NCBI GenBank assembly: GCA_039105265.1
Contig: JAPFFF010000004.1
Location: 8,326,747-8,390,746, forward strand
Length of the DNA: 64,000 bases
Reading direction: 5' to 3'
Origin: Tritrichomonas musculus
Lineage: Eukaryota; Parabasalia; Tritrichomonadida; Tritrichomonadidae
In this document: positions 47,732 through 61,972 of the stretch, piece by piece
How positions within the stretch are numbered: the stretch's first letter is position 1
Layout of the letters: each line of letters begins with the position of its first letter
The notes under the pieces: generated by a model
What the model was told of the DNA's origin: nothing
What the model saw: the letters and a program-made list of their open reading frames with translations, nothing else
Database searches by the model: none
Position numbers and translations under genes: made by a program

Positions 47732-48169
47732 ATGCATCCCAAGAATAGCAAGTGGAAAGGAATAATGATTTCTGGAATTGATCCAAATTGTCCACCAATA
47801 CTTTATCGACTCGACGAGAAAGAAAAGCATGTGCATAAATTCAAAAAGCAAAAACGTCGGAACATGAAAAAACTTGTTTTAGAATTGAAAAACTACAACC
47901 AACCACCACCACCACCACCGCCACCGCCACCACTACTGCTGCCACTACCACAAAACACTAATAATAACAACAACAACTACAATGAAAATTTCACCATAAT
48001 CACCACTACAAACACCACCAATGCTGCTGCTGCTACTACTACTAACAACAACACAGAGATGGAACAAGATCAATTGATTCTCCTTGATGATCACGATTGT
48101 AATTTCGCGAATATTGAACTGGACTCAGGTTCTGATTTCGGTCTTGATTTTTGGTGGGAATGGCCCTGA
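47732..48169 (+). CDS. Array gene 22
   Basis: Product identical to gene 1. TATA 47634-47641, AATAAA 48364-48369. Confidence 0.73.
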   Translation: MHPKNSKWKGIMISGIDPNCPPILYRLDEKEKHVHKFKKQKRRNMKKLVLELKNYNQPPPPPPPPPPLLLPLPQNTNNNNNNYNENFTIITTTNTTNAAAATTTNNNTEMEQDQLILLDDHDCNFANIELDSGSDFGLDFWWEWP

Positions 48170-48793
48170 TCAAATAACTTTTTTCTAATATGAAAAACTT
48201 CAATGAGTAAAGCATAATTAAACCGAATTTTATATAACGCATTTCATCTGCTCGTATCATTATATTTATTGACTTTTATCAGATAACCTATTTTTGATGA
48301 TCGTTGATAATCATACTTCGAAAACTTTCAAAATGTTTTTAATTTTATATATTTCTTTTATATAATAAACATAATGTTTAATTTGTTCTTTAATTTATAT
48401 CTTATTATTTATTTTTATAAAGATAAAATTATTTCAAAACAAAACCTCCCTTTGAAATTTGTCATTTAACAAATCAATAAACAAATATAAATCATTCAAA
48501 AAGCTAATATAAAAAGTTAAATGACCATTAAACGTATTATTATTTACCAATTCATATAAAAAGTGAAGTATTTGAAAAAAAAAATTTTTTTCTTGTCAAT
48601 TGAATGCATTGGTTTTACATTTTCAACCACATCGCTTTTGTCACAAAAGATAAACAAGCAAACAACGCTTTATCACCATTTTGAATCTCAACTTATAAAT
48701 TACTATAAAGAATGCATAAATACAAATAAATAAAGAAAAAATAATTCACAATATTATAGTTACATTTTTGTTTACCCCCTCTCTCAATTTTGA

Positions 48794-48826
<33 letters not shown>

Positions 48827-49609
48827 TAAATAACTCATACTTTTTTTTACCCTCTCAGCTTTTCAAACTGTTGGGAAACACGAAAGTCATAAGTACATGA
48901 AAAGTATGATTTAAGAAAACTGCTAAACATTCTTTTGTTAATGATAATAATTATGAGGTTTAATTATTGTAATGATGAGTGTAATTAGATTGAGAGAAGC
49001 AGTGGCAGTTTATAAGGCAATGCAGTTGTGGTTGATTGTTCAAAGAAGTAGTAGTGTTATGACTCAATGCATAAGTAGTAGTTTATTACAAATAAATAAA
49101 CAAATATAAATAGATAGTAATGTTTTATAAATTAACAAAATAATATTTTAAAAATAAATATTGGTATAAATGAGGAAAATAATGTGCATGCATCCGATTA
49201 AACGAGGTGCATGCATCCGATTGAACGAGATGAATGAATCCGATTAAACGAGATGAATGAATCCGATTAAACAAGGTGCATGCATCCGATTAAACGAGAT
49301 GAATGAATCCGATTGAACGAGGTGCATGCATCCGATTAAACGAGGTGCATGCATCCGATTAAACGAGATGAATGAATCCGATTGAACGAGATGAATGAAT
49401 CCGATTGAACGAGGTGCATGCATCCGATTAAACGAGGCGCATGCATCCGATTAAACAAAGTGTATGTATTTAGTTATTAATTTAGATAATGAATTTTTTT
49501 TTGTTTAAATCTATATAAAACTGGATATTTTTTTTTTAAAACAAAGTTAAGTGATAATCTTATATTGAATTTTTATTTAACCCGTTTATGCTGACTTCAT
49601 TTATTTATA

Positions 49610-50047
49610 ATGCATCCCAAGAATAGCAAGTGGAAAGGAATAATGATTTCTGGAATTGATCCAAATTGTCCACCAATACTTTATCGACTCGACGAGAAAG
49701 AAAAGCATGTGCATAAATTCAAAAAGCAAAAACGTCGGAACATGAAAAAACTTGTTTTAGAATTGAAAAACTACAACCAACCACCACCACCACCACCGCC
49801 ACCGCCACCACTACTGCTGCCACTACCACAAAACACTAATAATAACAACAACAACTACAATGAAAATTTCACCATAATCACCACTACAAACACCACCAAT
49901 GCTGCTGCTGCTACTACTACTAACAACAACACAGAGATGGAACAAGATCAATTGATTCTCCTTGATGATCACGATTGTAATTTCGCGAATATTGAACTGG
50001 ACTCAGGTTCTGATTTCGGTCTTGATTTTTGGTGGGAATGGCCCTGA
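49610..50047 (+). CDS. Array gene 23
   Basis: Product identical to gene 1. TATA 49512-49519, minisatellite 49184-49459, AATAAA 50242-50247. First of a run of eight units with no length difference. Confidence 0.73.
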   Translation: MHPKNSKWKGIMISGIDPNCPPILYRLDEKEKHVHKFKKQKRRNMKKLVLELKNYNQPPPPPPPPPPLLLPLPQNTNNNNNNYNENFTIITTTNTTNAAAATTTNNNTEMEQDQLILLDDHDCNFANIELDSGSDFGLDFWWEWP

Positions 50048-50671
50048 TCAAATAACTTTTTTCTAATATGAAAAACTTCAATGAGTAAAGCATAATTAAA
50101 CCGAATTTTATATAACGCATTTCATCTGCTCGTATCATTATATTTATTGACTTTTATCAGATAACCTATTTTTGATGATCGTTGATAATCATACTTCGAA
50201 AACTTTCAAAATGTTTTTAATTTTATATATTTCTTTTATATAATAAACATAATGTTTAATTTGTTCTTTAATTTATATCTTATTATTTATTTTTATAAAG
50301 ATAAAATTATTTCAAAACAAAACCTCCCTTTGAAATTTGTCATTTAACAAATCAATAAACAAATATAAATCATTCAAAAAGCTAATATAAAAAGTTAAAT
50401 GACCATTAAACGTATTATTATTTACCAATTCATATAAAAAGTGAAGTATTTGAAAAAAAAAATTTTTTTCTTGTCAATTGAATGCATTGGTTTTACATTT
50501 TCAACCACATCGCTTTTGTCACAAAAGATAAACAAGCAAACAACGCTTTATCACCATTTTGAATCTCAACTTATAAATTACTATAAAGAATGCATAAATA
50601 CAAATAAATAAAGAAAAAATAATTCACAATATTATAGTTACATTTTTGTTTACCCCCTCTCTCAATTTTGA

Positions 50672-50704
<33 letters not shown>

Positions 50705-51487
50705 TAAATAACTCATACTTTTTTTTACCCTCTCAGCTTTTCAAACTGTTGGGAAACACGAAAGTCATAAGTACATGAAAAGTATGATTTAAGAAAACTG
50801 CTAAACATTCTTTTGTTAATGATAATAATTATGAGGTTTAATTATTGTAATGATGAGTGTAATTAGATTGAGAGAAGCAGTGGCAGTTTATAAGGCAATG
50901 CAGTTGTGGTTGATTGTTCAAAGAAGTAGTAGTGTTATGACTCAATGCATAAGTAGTAGTTTATTACAAATAAATAAACAAATATAAATAGATAGTAATG
51001 TTTTATAAATTAACAAAATAATATTTTAAAAATAAATATTGGTATAAATGAGGAAAATAATGTGCATGCATCCGATTAAACGAGGTGCATGCATCCGATT
51101 GAACGAGATGAATGAATCCGATTAAACGAGATGAATGAATCCGATTAAACAAGGTGCATGCATCCGATTAAACGAGATGAATGAATCCGATTGAACGAGG
51201 TGCATGCATCCGATTAAACGAGGTGCATGCATCCGATTAAACGAGATGAATGAATCCGATTGAACGAGATGAATGAATCCGATTGAACGAGGTGCATGCA
51301 TCCGATTAAACGAGGCGCATGCATCCGATTAAACAAAGTGTATGTATTTAGTTATTAATTTAGATAATGAATTTTTTTTTGTTTAAATCTATATAAAACT
51401 GGATATTTTTTTTTTAAAACAAAGTTAAGTGATAATCTTATATTGAATTTTTATTTAACCCGTTTATGCTGACTTCATTTATTTATA

Positions 51488-51925
51488 ATGCATCCCAAGA
51501 ATAGCAAGTGGAAAGGAATAATGATTTCTGGAATTGATCCAAATTGTCCACCAATACTTTATCGACTCGACGAGAAAGAAAAGCATGTGCATAAATTCAA
51601 AAAGCAAAAACGTCGGAACATGAAAAAACTTGTTTTAGAATTGAAAAACTACAACCAACCACCACCACCACCACCGCCACCGCCACCACTACTGCTGCCA
51701 CTACCACAAAACACTAATAATAACAACAACAACTACAATGAAAATTTCACCATAATCACCACTACAAACACCACCAATGCTGCTGCTGCTACTACTACTA
51801 ACAACAACACAGAGATGGAACAAGATCAATTGATTCTCCTTGATGATCACGATTGTAATTTCGCGAATATTGAACTGGACTCAGGTTCTGATTTCGGTCT
51901 TGATTTTTGGTGGGAATGGCCCTGA
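51488..51925 (+). CDS. Array gene 24
   Basis: Product identical to gene 1. TATA 51390-51397, minisatellite 51062-51337, AATAAA 52120-52125. Confidence 0.73.
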   Translation: MHPKNSKWKGIMISGIDPNCPPILYRLDEKEKHVHKFKKQKRRNMKKLVLELKNYNQPPPPPPPPPPLLLPLPQNTNNNNNNYNENFTIITTTNTTNAAAATTTNNNTEMEQDQLILLDDHDCNFANIELDSGSDFGLDFWWEWP

Positions 51926-52549
51926 TCAAATAACTTTTTTCTAATATGAAAAACTTCAATGAGTAAAGCATAATTAAACCGAATTTTATATAACGCATTT
52001 CATCTGCTCGTATCATTATATTTATTGACTTTTATCAGATAACCTATTTTTGATGATCGTTGATAATCATACTTCGAAAACTTTCAAAATGTTTTTAATT
52101 TTATATATTTCTTTTATATAATAAACATAATGTTTAATTTGTTCTTTAATTTATATCTTATTATTTATTTTTATAAAGATAAAATTATTTCAAAACAAAA
52201 CCTCCCTTTGAAATTTGTCATTTAACAAATCAATAAACAAATATAAATCATTCAAAAAGCTAATATAAAAAGTTAAATGACCATTAAACGTATTATTATT
52301 TACCAATTCATATAAAAAGTGAAGTATTTGAAAAAAAAAATTTTTTTCTTGTCAATTGAATGCATTGGTTTTACATTTTCAACCACATCGCTTTTGTCAC
52401 AAAAGATAAACAAGCAAACAACGCTTTATCACCATTTTGAATCTCAACTTATAAATTACTATAAAGAATGCATAAATACAAATAAATAAAGAAAAAATAA
52501 TTCACAATATTATAGTTACATTTTTGTTTACCCCCTCTCTCAATTTTGA

Positions 52550-52582
<33 letters not shown>

Positions 52583-53365
52583 TAAATAACTCATACTTTT
52601 TTTTACCCTCTCAGCTTTTCAAACTGTTGGGAAACACGAAAGTCATAAGTACATGAAAAGTATGATTTAAGAAAACTGCTAAACATTCTTTTGTTAATGA
52701 TAATAATTATGAGGTTTAATTATTGTAATGATGAGTGTAATTAGATTGAGAGAAGCAGTGGCAGTTTATAAGGCAATGCAGTTGTGGTTGATTGTTCAAA
52801 GAAGTAGTAGTGTTATGACTCAATGCATAAGTAGTAGTTTATTACAAATAAATAAACAAATATAAATAGATAGTAATGTTTTATAAATTAACAAAATAAT
52901 ATTTTAAAAATAAATATTGGTATAAATGAGGAAAATAATGTGCATGCATCCGATTAAACGAGGTGCATGCATCCGATTGAACGAGATGAATGAATCCGAT
53001 TAAACGAGATGAATGAATCCGATTAAACAAGGTGCATGCATCCGATTAAACGAGATGAATGAATCCGATTGAACGAGGTGCATGCATCCGATTAAACGAG
53101 GTGCATGCATCCGATTAAACGAGATGAATGAATCCGATTGAACGAGATGAATGAATCCGATTGAACGAGGTGCATGCATCCGATTAAACGAGGCGCATGC
53201 ATCCGATTAAACAAAGTGTATGTATTTAGTTATTAATTTAGATAATGAATTTTTTTTTGTTTAAATCTATATAAAACTGGATATTTTTTTTTTAAAACAA
53301 AGTTAAGTGATAATCTTATATTGAATTTTTATTTAACCCGTTTATGCTGACTTCATTTATTTATA

Positions 53366-53803
53366 ATGCATCCCAAGAATAGCAAGTGGAAAGGAATAAT
53401 GATTTCTGGAATTGATCCAAATTGTCCACCAATACTTTATCGACTCGACGAGAAAGAAAAGCATGTGCATAAATTCAAAAAGCAAAAACGTCGGAACATG
53501 AAAAAACTTGTTTTAGAATTGAAAAACTACAACCAACCACCACCACCACCACCGCCACCGCCACCACTACTGCTGCCACTACCACAAAACACTAATAATA
53601 ACAACAACAACTACAATGAAAATTTCACCATAATCACCACTACAAACACCACCAATGCTGCTGCTGCTACTACTACTAACAACAACACAGAGATGGAACA
53701 AGATCAATTGATTCTCCTTGATGATCACGATTGTAATTTCGCGAATATTGAACTGGACTCAGGTTCTGATTTCGGTCTTGATTTTTGGTGGGAATGGCCC
53801 TGA
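53366..53803 (+). CDS. Array gene 25
   Basis: Product identical to gene 1. TATA 53268-53275, minisatellite 52940-53215, AATAAA 53998-54003. Confidence 0.73.
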   Translation: MHPKNSKWKGIMISGIDPNCPPILYRLDEKEKHVHKFKKQKRRNMKKLVLELKNYNQPPPPPPPPPPLLLPLPQNTNNNNNNYNENFTIITTTNTTNAAAATTTNNNTEMEQDQLILLDDHDCNFANIELDSGSDFGLDFWWEWP

Positions 53804-54427
53804 TCAAATAACTTTTTTCTAATATGAAAAACTTCAATGAGTAAAGCATAATTAAACCGAATTTTATATAACGCATTTCATCTGCTCGTATCATTATATT
53901 TATTGACTTTTATCAGATAACCTATTTTTGATGATCGTTGATAATCATACTTCGAAAACTTTCAAAATGTTTTTAATTTTATATATTTCTTTTATATAAT
54001 AAACATAATGTTTAATTTGTTCTTTAATTTATATCTTATTATTTATTTTTATAAAGATAAAATTATTTCAAAACAAAACCTCCCTTTGAAATTTGTCATT
54101 TAACAAATCAATAAACAAATATAAATCATTCAAAAAGCTAATATAAAAAGTTAAATGACCATTAAACGTATTATTATTTACCAATTCATATAAAAAGTGA
54201 AGTATTTGAAAAAAAAAATTTTTTTCTTGTCAATTGAATGCATTGGTTTTACATTTTCAACCACATCGCTTTTGTCACAAAAGATAAACAAGCAAACAAC
54301 GCTTTATCACCATTTTGAATCTCAACTTATAAATTACTATAAAGAATGCATAAATACAAATAAATAAAGAAAAAATAATTCACAATATTATAGTTACATT
54401 TTTGTTTACCCCCTCTCTCAATTTTGA

Positions 54428-54460
<33 letters not shown>

Positions 54461-55243
54461 TAAATAACTCATACTTTTTTTTACCCTCTCAGCTTTTCAA
54501 ACTGTTGGGAAACACGAAAGTCATAAGTACATGAAAAGTATGATTTAAGAAAACTGCTAAACATTCTTTTGTTAATGATAATAATTATGAGGTTTAATTA
54601 TTGTAATGATGAGTGTAATTAGATTGAGAGAAGCAGTGGCAGTTTATAAGGCAATGCAGTTGTGGTTGATTGTTCAAAGAAGTAGTAGTGTTATGACTCA
54701 ATGCATAAGTAGTAGTTTATTACAAATAAATAAACAAATATAAATAGATAGTAATGTTTTATAAATTAACAAAATAATATTTTAAAAATAAATATTGGTA
54801 TAAATGAGGAAAATAATGTGCATGCATCCGATTAAACGAGGTGCATGCATCCGATTGAACGAGATGAATGAATCCGATTAAACGAGATGAATGAATCCGA
54901 TTAAACAAGGTGCATGCATCCGATTAAACGAGATGAATGAATCCGATTGAACGAGGTGCATGCATCCGATTAAACGAGGTGCATGCATCCGATTAAACGA
55001 GATGAATGAATCCGATTGAACGAGATGAATGAATCCGATTGAACGAGGTGCATGCATCCGATTAAACGAGGCGCATGCATCCGATTAAACAAAGTGTATG
55101 TATTTAGTTATTAATTTAGATAATGAATTTTTTTTTGTTTAAATCTATATAAAACTGGATATTTTTTTTTTAAAACAAAGTTAAGTGATAATCTTATATT
55201 GAATTTTTATTTAACCCGTTTATGCTGACTTCATTTATTTATA

Positions 55244-55681
55244 ATGCATCCCAAGAATAGCAAGTGGAAAGGAATAATGATTTCTGGAATTGATCCAAAT
55301 TGTCCACCAATACTTTATCGACTCGACGAGAAAGAAAAGCATGTGCATAAATTCAAAAAGCAAAAACGTCGGAACATGAAAAAACTTGTTTTAGAATTGA
55401 AAAACTACAACCAACCACCACCACCACCACCGCCACCGCCACCACTACTGCTGCCACTACCACAAAACACTAATAATAACAACAACAACTACAATGAAAA
55501 TTTCACCATAATCACCACTACAAACACCACCAATGCTGCTGCTGCTACTACTACTAACAACAACACAGAGATGGAACAAGATCAATTGATTCTCCTTGAT
55601 GATCACGATTGTAATTTCGCGAATATTGAACTGGACTCAGGTTCTGATTTCGGTCTTGATTTTTGGTGGGAATGGCCCTGA
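55244..55681 (+). CDS. Array gene 26
   Basis: Product identical to gene 1. TATA 55146-55153, minisatellite 54818-55093, AATAAA 55876-55881. Confidence 0.73.
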   Translation: MHPKNSKWKGIMISGIDPNCPPILYRLDEKEKHVHKFKKQKRRNMKKLVLELKNYNQPPPPPPPPPPLLLPLPQNTNNNNNNYNENFTIITTTNTTNAAAATTTNNNTEMEQDQLILLDDHDCNFANIELDSGSDFGLDFWWEWP

Positions 55682-56305
55682 TCAAATAACTTTTTTCTAA
55701 TATGAAAAACTTCAATGAGTAAAGCATAATTAAACCGAATTTTATATAACGCATTTCATCTGCTCGTATCATTATATTTATTGACTTTTATCAGATAACC
55801 TATTTTTGATGATCGTTGATAATCATACTTCGAAAACTTTCAAAATGTTTTTAATTTTATATATTTCTTTTATATAATAAACATAATGTTTAATTTGTTC
55901 TTTAATTTATATCTTATTATTTATTTTTATAAAGATAAAATTATTTCAAAACAAAACCTCCCTTTGAAATTTGTCATTTAACAAATCAATAAACAAATAT
56001 AAATCATTCAAAAAGCTAATATAAAAAGTTAAATGACCATTAAACGTATTATTATTTACCAATTCATATAAAAAGTGAAGTATTTGAAAAAAAAAATTTT
56101 TTTCTTGTCAATTGAATGCATTGGTTTTACATTTTCAACCACATCGCTTTTGTCACAAAAGATAAACAAGCAAACAACGCTTTATCACCATTTTGAATCT
56201 CAACTTATAAATTACTATAAAGAATGCATAAATACAAATAAATAAAGAAAAAATAATTCACAATATTATAGTTACATTTTTGTTTACCCCCTCTCTCAAT
56301 TTTGA

Positions 56306-56338
<33 letters not shown>

Positions 56339-57121
56339 TAAATAACTCATACTTTTTTTTACCCTCTCAGCTTTTCAAACTGTTGGGAAACACGAAAGTC
56401 ATAAGTACATGAAAAGTATGATTTAAGAAAACTGCTAAACATTCTTTTGTTAATGATAATAATTATGAGGTTTAATTATTGTAATGATGAGTGTAATTAG
56501 ATTGAGAGAAGCAGTGGCAGTTTATAAGGCAATGCAGTTGTGGTTGATTGTTCAAAGAAGTAGTAGTGTTATGACTCAATGCATAAGTAGTAGTTTATTA
56601 CAAATAAATAAACAAATATAAATAGATAGTAATGTTTTATAAATTAACAAAATAATATTTTAAAAATAAATATTGGTATAAATGAGGAAAATAATGTGCA
56701 TGCATCCGATTAAACGAGGTGCATGCATCCGATTGAACGAGATGAATGAATCCGATTAAACGAGATGAATGAATCCGATTAAACAAGGTGCATGCATCCG
56801 ATTAAACGAGATGAATGAATCCGATTGAACGAGGTGCATGCATCCGATTAAACGAGGTGCATGCATCCGATTAAACGAGATGAATGAATCCGATTGAACG
56901 AGATGAATGAATCCGATTGAACGAGGTGCATGCATCCGATTAAACGAGGCGCATGCATCCGATTAAACAAAGTGTATGTATTTAGTTATTAATTTAGATA
57001 ATGAATTTTTTTTTGTTTAAATCTATATAAAACTGGATATTTTTTTTTTAAAACAAAGTTAAGTGATAATCTTATATTGAATTTTTATTTAACCCGTTTA
57101 TGCTGACTTCATTTATTTATA

Positions 57122-57559
57122 ATGCATCCCAAGAATAGCAAGTGGAAAGGAATAATGATTTCTGGAATTGATCCAAATTGTCCACCAATACTTTATCGAC
57201 TCGACGAGAAAGAAAAGCATGTGCATAAATTCAAAAAGCAAAAACGTCGGAACATGAAAAAACTTGTTTTAGAATTGAAAAACTACAACCAACCACCACC
57301 ACCACCACCGCCACCGCCACCACTACTGCTGCCACTACCACAAAACACTAATAATAACAACAACAACTACAATGAAAATTTCACCATAATCACCACTACA
57401 AACACCACCAATGCTGCTGCTGCTACTACTACTAACAACAACACAGAGATGGAACAAGATCAATTGATTCTCCTTGATGATCACGATTGTAATTTCGCGA
57501 ATATTGAACTGGACTCAGGTTCTGATTTCGGTCTTGATTTTTGGTGGGAATGGCCCTGA
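57122..57559 (+). CDS. Array gene 27
   Basis: Product identical to gene 1. TATA 57024-57031, minisatellite 56696-56971, AATAAA 57754-57759. Confidence 0.73.
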   Translation: MHPKNSKWKGIMISGIDPNCPPILYRLDEKEKHVHKFKKQKRRNMKKLVLELKNYNQPPPPPPPPPPLLLPLPQNTNNNNNNYNENFTIITTTNTTNAAAATTTNNNTEMEQDQLILLDDHDCNFANIELDSGSDFGLDFWWEWP

Positions 57560-58183
57560 TCAAATAACTTTTTTCTAATATGAAAAACTTCAATGAGTAA
57601 AGCATAATTAAACCGAATTTTATATAACGCATTTCATCTGCTCGTATCATTATATTTATTGACTTTTATCAGATAACCTATTTTTGATGATCGTTGATAA
57701 TCATACTTCGAAAACTTTCAAAATGTTTTTAATTTTATATATTTCTTTTATATAATAAACATAATGTTTAATTTGTTCTTTAATTTATATCTTATTATTT
57801 ATTTTTATAAAGATAAAATTATTTCAAAACAAAACCTCCCTTTGAAATTTGTCATTTAACAAATCAATAAACAAATATAAATCATTCAAAAAGCTAATAT
57901 AAAAAGTTAAATGACCATTAAACGTATTATTATTTACCAATTCATATAAAAAGTGAAGTATTTGAAAAAAAAAATTTTTTTCTTGTCAATTGAATGCATT
58001 GGTTTTACATTTTCAACCACATCGCTTTTGTCACAAAAGATAAACAAGCAAACAACGCTTTATCACCATTTTGAATCTCAACTTATAAATTACTATAAAG
58101 AATGCATAAATACAAATAAATAAAGAAAAAATAATTCACAATATTATAGTTACATTTTTGTTTACCCCCTCTCTCAATTTTGA

Positions 58184-58216
<33 letters not shown>

Positions 58217-58999
58217 TAAATAACTCATACTTTTTTTTACCCTCTCAGCTTTTCAAACTGTTGGGAAACACGAAAGTCATAAGTACATGAAAAGTATGAT
58301 TTAAGAAAACTGCTAAACATTCTTTTGTTAATGATAATAATTATGAGGTTTAATTATTGTAATGATGAGTGTAATTAGATTGAGAGAAGCAGTGGCAGTT
58401 TATAAGGCAATGCAGTTGTGGTTGATTGTTCAAAGAAGTAGTAGTGTTATGACTCAATGCATAAGTAGTAGTTTATTACAAATAAATAAACAAATATAAA
58501 TAGATAGTAATGTTTTATAAATTAACAAAATAATATTTTAAAAATAAATATTGGTATAAATGAGGAAAATAATGTGCATGCATCCGATTAAACGAGGTGC
58601 ATGCATCCGATTGAACGAGATGAATGAATCCGATTAAACGAGATGAATGAATCCGATTAAACAAGGTGCATGCATCCGATTAAACGAGATGAATGAATCC
58701 GATTGAACGAGGTGCATGCATCCGATTAAACGAGGTGCATGCATCCGATTAAACGAGATGAATGAATCCGATTGAACGAGATGAATGAATCCGATTGAAC
58801 GAGGTGCATGCATCCGATTAAACGAGGCGCATGCATCCGATTAAACAAAGTGTATGTATTTAGTTATTAATTTAGATAATGAATTTTTTTTTGTTTAAAT
58901 CTATATAAAACTGGATATTTTTTTTTTAAAACAAAGTTAAGTGATAATCTTATATTGAATTTTTATTTAACCCGTTTATGCTGACTTCATTTATTTATA

Positions 59000-59437
59000 A
59001 TGCATCCCAAGAATAGCAAGTGGAAAGGAATAATGATTTCTGGAATTGATCCAAATTGTCCACCAATACTTTATCGACTCGACGAGAAAGAAAAGCATGT
59101 GCATAAATTCAAAAAGCAAAAACGTCGGAACATGAAAAAACTTGTTTTAGAATTGAAAAACTACAACCAACCACCACCACCACCACCGCCACCGCCACCA
59201 CTACTGCTGCCACTACCACAAAACACTAATAATAACAACAACAACTACAATGAAAATTTCACCATAATCACCACTACAAACACCACCAATGCTGCTGCTG
59301 CTACTACTACTAACAACAACACAGAGATGGAACAAGATCAATTGATTCTCCTTGATGATCACGATTGTAATTTCGCGAATATTGAACTGGACTCAGGTTC
59401 TGATTTCGGTCTTGATTTTTGGTGGGAATGGCCCTGA
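59000..59437 (+). CDS. Array gene 28
   Basis: Product identical to gene 1. TATA 58902-58909, minisatellite 58574-58849, AATAAA 59632-59637. Confidence 0.73.
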   Translation: MHPKNSKWKGIMISGIDPNCPPILYRLDEKEKHVHKFKKQKRRNMKKLVLELKNYNQPPPPPPPPPPLLLPLPQNTNNNNNNYNENFTIITTTNTTNAAAATTTNNNTEMEQDQLILLDDHDCNFANIELDSGSDFGLDFWWEWP

Positions 59438-60061
59438 TCAAATAACTTTTTTCTAATATGAAAAACTTCAATGAGTAAAGCATAATTAAACCGAATTTTA
59501 TATAACGCATTTCATCTGCTCGTATCATTATATTTATTGACTTTTATCAGATAACCTATTTTTGATGATCGTTGATAATCATACTTCGAAAACTTTCAAA
59601 ATGTTTTTAATTTTATATATTTCTTTTATATAATAAACATAATGTTTAATTTGTTCTTTAATTTATATCTTATTATTTATTTTTATAAAGATAAAATTAT
59701 TTCAAAACAAAACCTCCCTTTGAAATTTGTCATTTAACAAATCAATAAACAAATATAAATCATTCAAAAAGCTAATATAAAAAGTTAAATGACCATTAAA
59801 CGTATTATTATTTACCAATTCATATAAAAAGTGAAGTATTTGAAAAAAAAAATTTTTTTCTTGTCAATTGAATGCATTGGTTTTACATTTTCAACCACAT
59901 CGCTTTTGTCACAAAAGATAAACAAGCAAACAACGCTTTATCACCATTTTGAATCTCAACTTATAAATTACTATAAAGAATGCATAAATACAAATAAATA
60001 AAGAAAAAATAATTCACAATATTATAGTTACATTTTTGTTTACCCCCTCTCTCAATTTTGA

Positions 60062-60094
<33 letters not shown>

Positions 60095-60877
60095 TAAATA
60101 ACTCATACTTTTTTTTACCCTCTCAGCTTTTCAAACTGTTGGGAAACACGAAAGTCATAAGTACATGAAAAGTATGATTTAAGAAAACTGCTAAACATTC
60201 TTTTGTTAATGATAATAATTATGAGGTTTAATTATTGTAATGATGAGTGTAATTAGATTGAGAGAAGCAGTGGCAGTTTATAAGGCAATGCAGTTGTGGT
60301 TGATTGTTCAAAGAAGTAGTAGTGTTATGACTCAATGCATAAGTAGTAGTTTATTACAAATAAATAAACAAATATAAATAGATAGTAATGTTTTATAAAT
60401 TAACAAAATAATATTTTAAAAATAAATATTGGTATAAATGAGGAAAATAATGTGCATGCATCCGATTAAACGAGGTGCATGCATCCGATTGAACGAGATG
60501 AATGAATCCGATTAAACGAGATGAATGAATCCGATTAAACAAGGTGCATGCATCCGATTAAACGAGATGAATGAATCCGATTGAACGAGGTGCATGCATC
60601 CGATTAAACGAGGTGCATGCATCCGATTAAACGAGATGAATGAATCCGATTGAACGAGATGAATGAATCCGATTGAACGAGGTGCATGCATCCGATTAAA
60701 CGAGGCGCATGCATCCGATTAAACAAAGTGTATGTATTTAGTTATTAATTTAGATAATGAATTTTTTTTTGTTTAAATCTATATAAAACTGGATATTTTT
60801 TTTTTAAAACAAAGTTAAGTGATAATCTTATATTGAATTTTTATTTAACCCGTTTATGCTGACTTCATTTATTTATA

Positions 60878-61315
60878 ATGCATCCCAAGAATAGCAAGTG
60901 GAAAGGAATAATGATTTCTGGAATTGATCCAAATTGTCCACCAATACTTTATCGACTCGACGAGAAAGAAAAGCATGTGCATAAATTCAAAAAGCAAAAA
61001 CGTCGGAACATGAAAAAACTTGTTTTAGAATTGAAAAACTACAACCAACCACCACCACCACCACCGCCACCGCCACCACTACTGCTGCCACTACCACAAA
61101 ACACTAATAATAACAACAACAACTACAATGAAAATTTCACCATAATCACCACTACAAACACCACCAATGCTGCTGCTGCTACTACTACTAACAACAACAC
61201 AGAGATGGAACAAGATCAATTGATTCTCCTTGATGATCACGATTGTAATTTCGCGAATATTGAACTGGACTCAGGTTCTGATTTCGGTCTTGATTTTTGG
61301 TGGGAATGGCCCTGA
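60878..61315 (+). CDS. Array gene 29
   Basis: Product identical to gene 1. TATA 60780-60787, minisatellite 60452-60727, AATAAA 61510-61515. Confidence 0.73.
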   Translation: MHPKNSKWKGIMISGIDPNCPPILYRLDEKEKHVHKFKKQKRRNMKKLVLELKNYNQPPPPPPPPPPLLLPLPQNTNNNNNNYNENFTIITTTNTTNAAAATTTNNNTEMEQDQLILLDDHDCNFANIELDSGSDFGLDFWWEWP

Positions 61316-61939
61316 TCAAATAACTTTTTTCTAATATGAAAAACTTCAATGAGTAAAGCATAATTAAACCGAATTTTATATAACGCATTTCATCTGCTCG
61401 TATCATTATATTTATTGACTTTTATCAGATAACCTATTTTTGATGATCGTTGATAATCATACTTCGAAAACTTTCAAAATGTTTTTAATTTTATATATTT
61501 CTTTTATATAATAAACATAATGTTTAATTTGTTCTTTAATTTATATCTTATTATTTATTTTTATAAAGATAAAATTATTTCAAAACAAAACCTCCCTTTG
61601 AAATTTGTCATTTAACAAATCAATAAACAAATATAAATCATTCAAAAAGCTAATATAAAAAGTTAAATGACCATTAAACGTATTATTATTTACCAATTCA
61701 TATAAAAAGTGAAGTATTTGAAAAAAAAAATTTTTTTCTTGTCAATTGAATGCATTGGTTTTACATTTTCAACCACATCGCTTTTGTCACAAAAGATAAA
61801 CAAGCAAACAACGCTTTATCACCATTTTGAATCTCAACTTATAAATTACTATAAAGAATGCATAAATACAAATAAATAAAGAAAAAATAATTCACAATAT
61901 TATAGTTACATTTTTGTTTACCCCCTCTCTCAATTTTGA

Positions 61940-61972
<33 letters not shown>

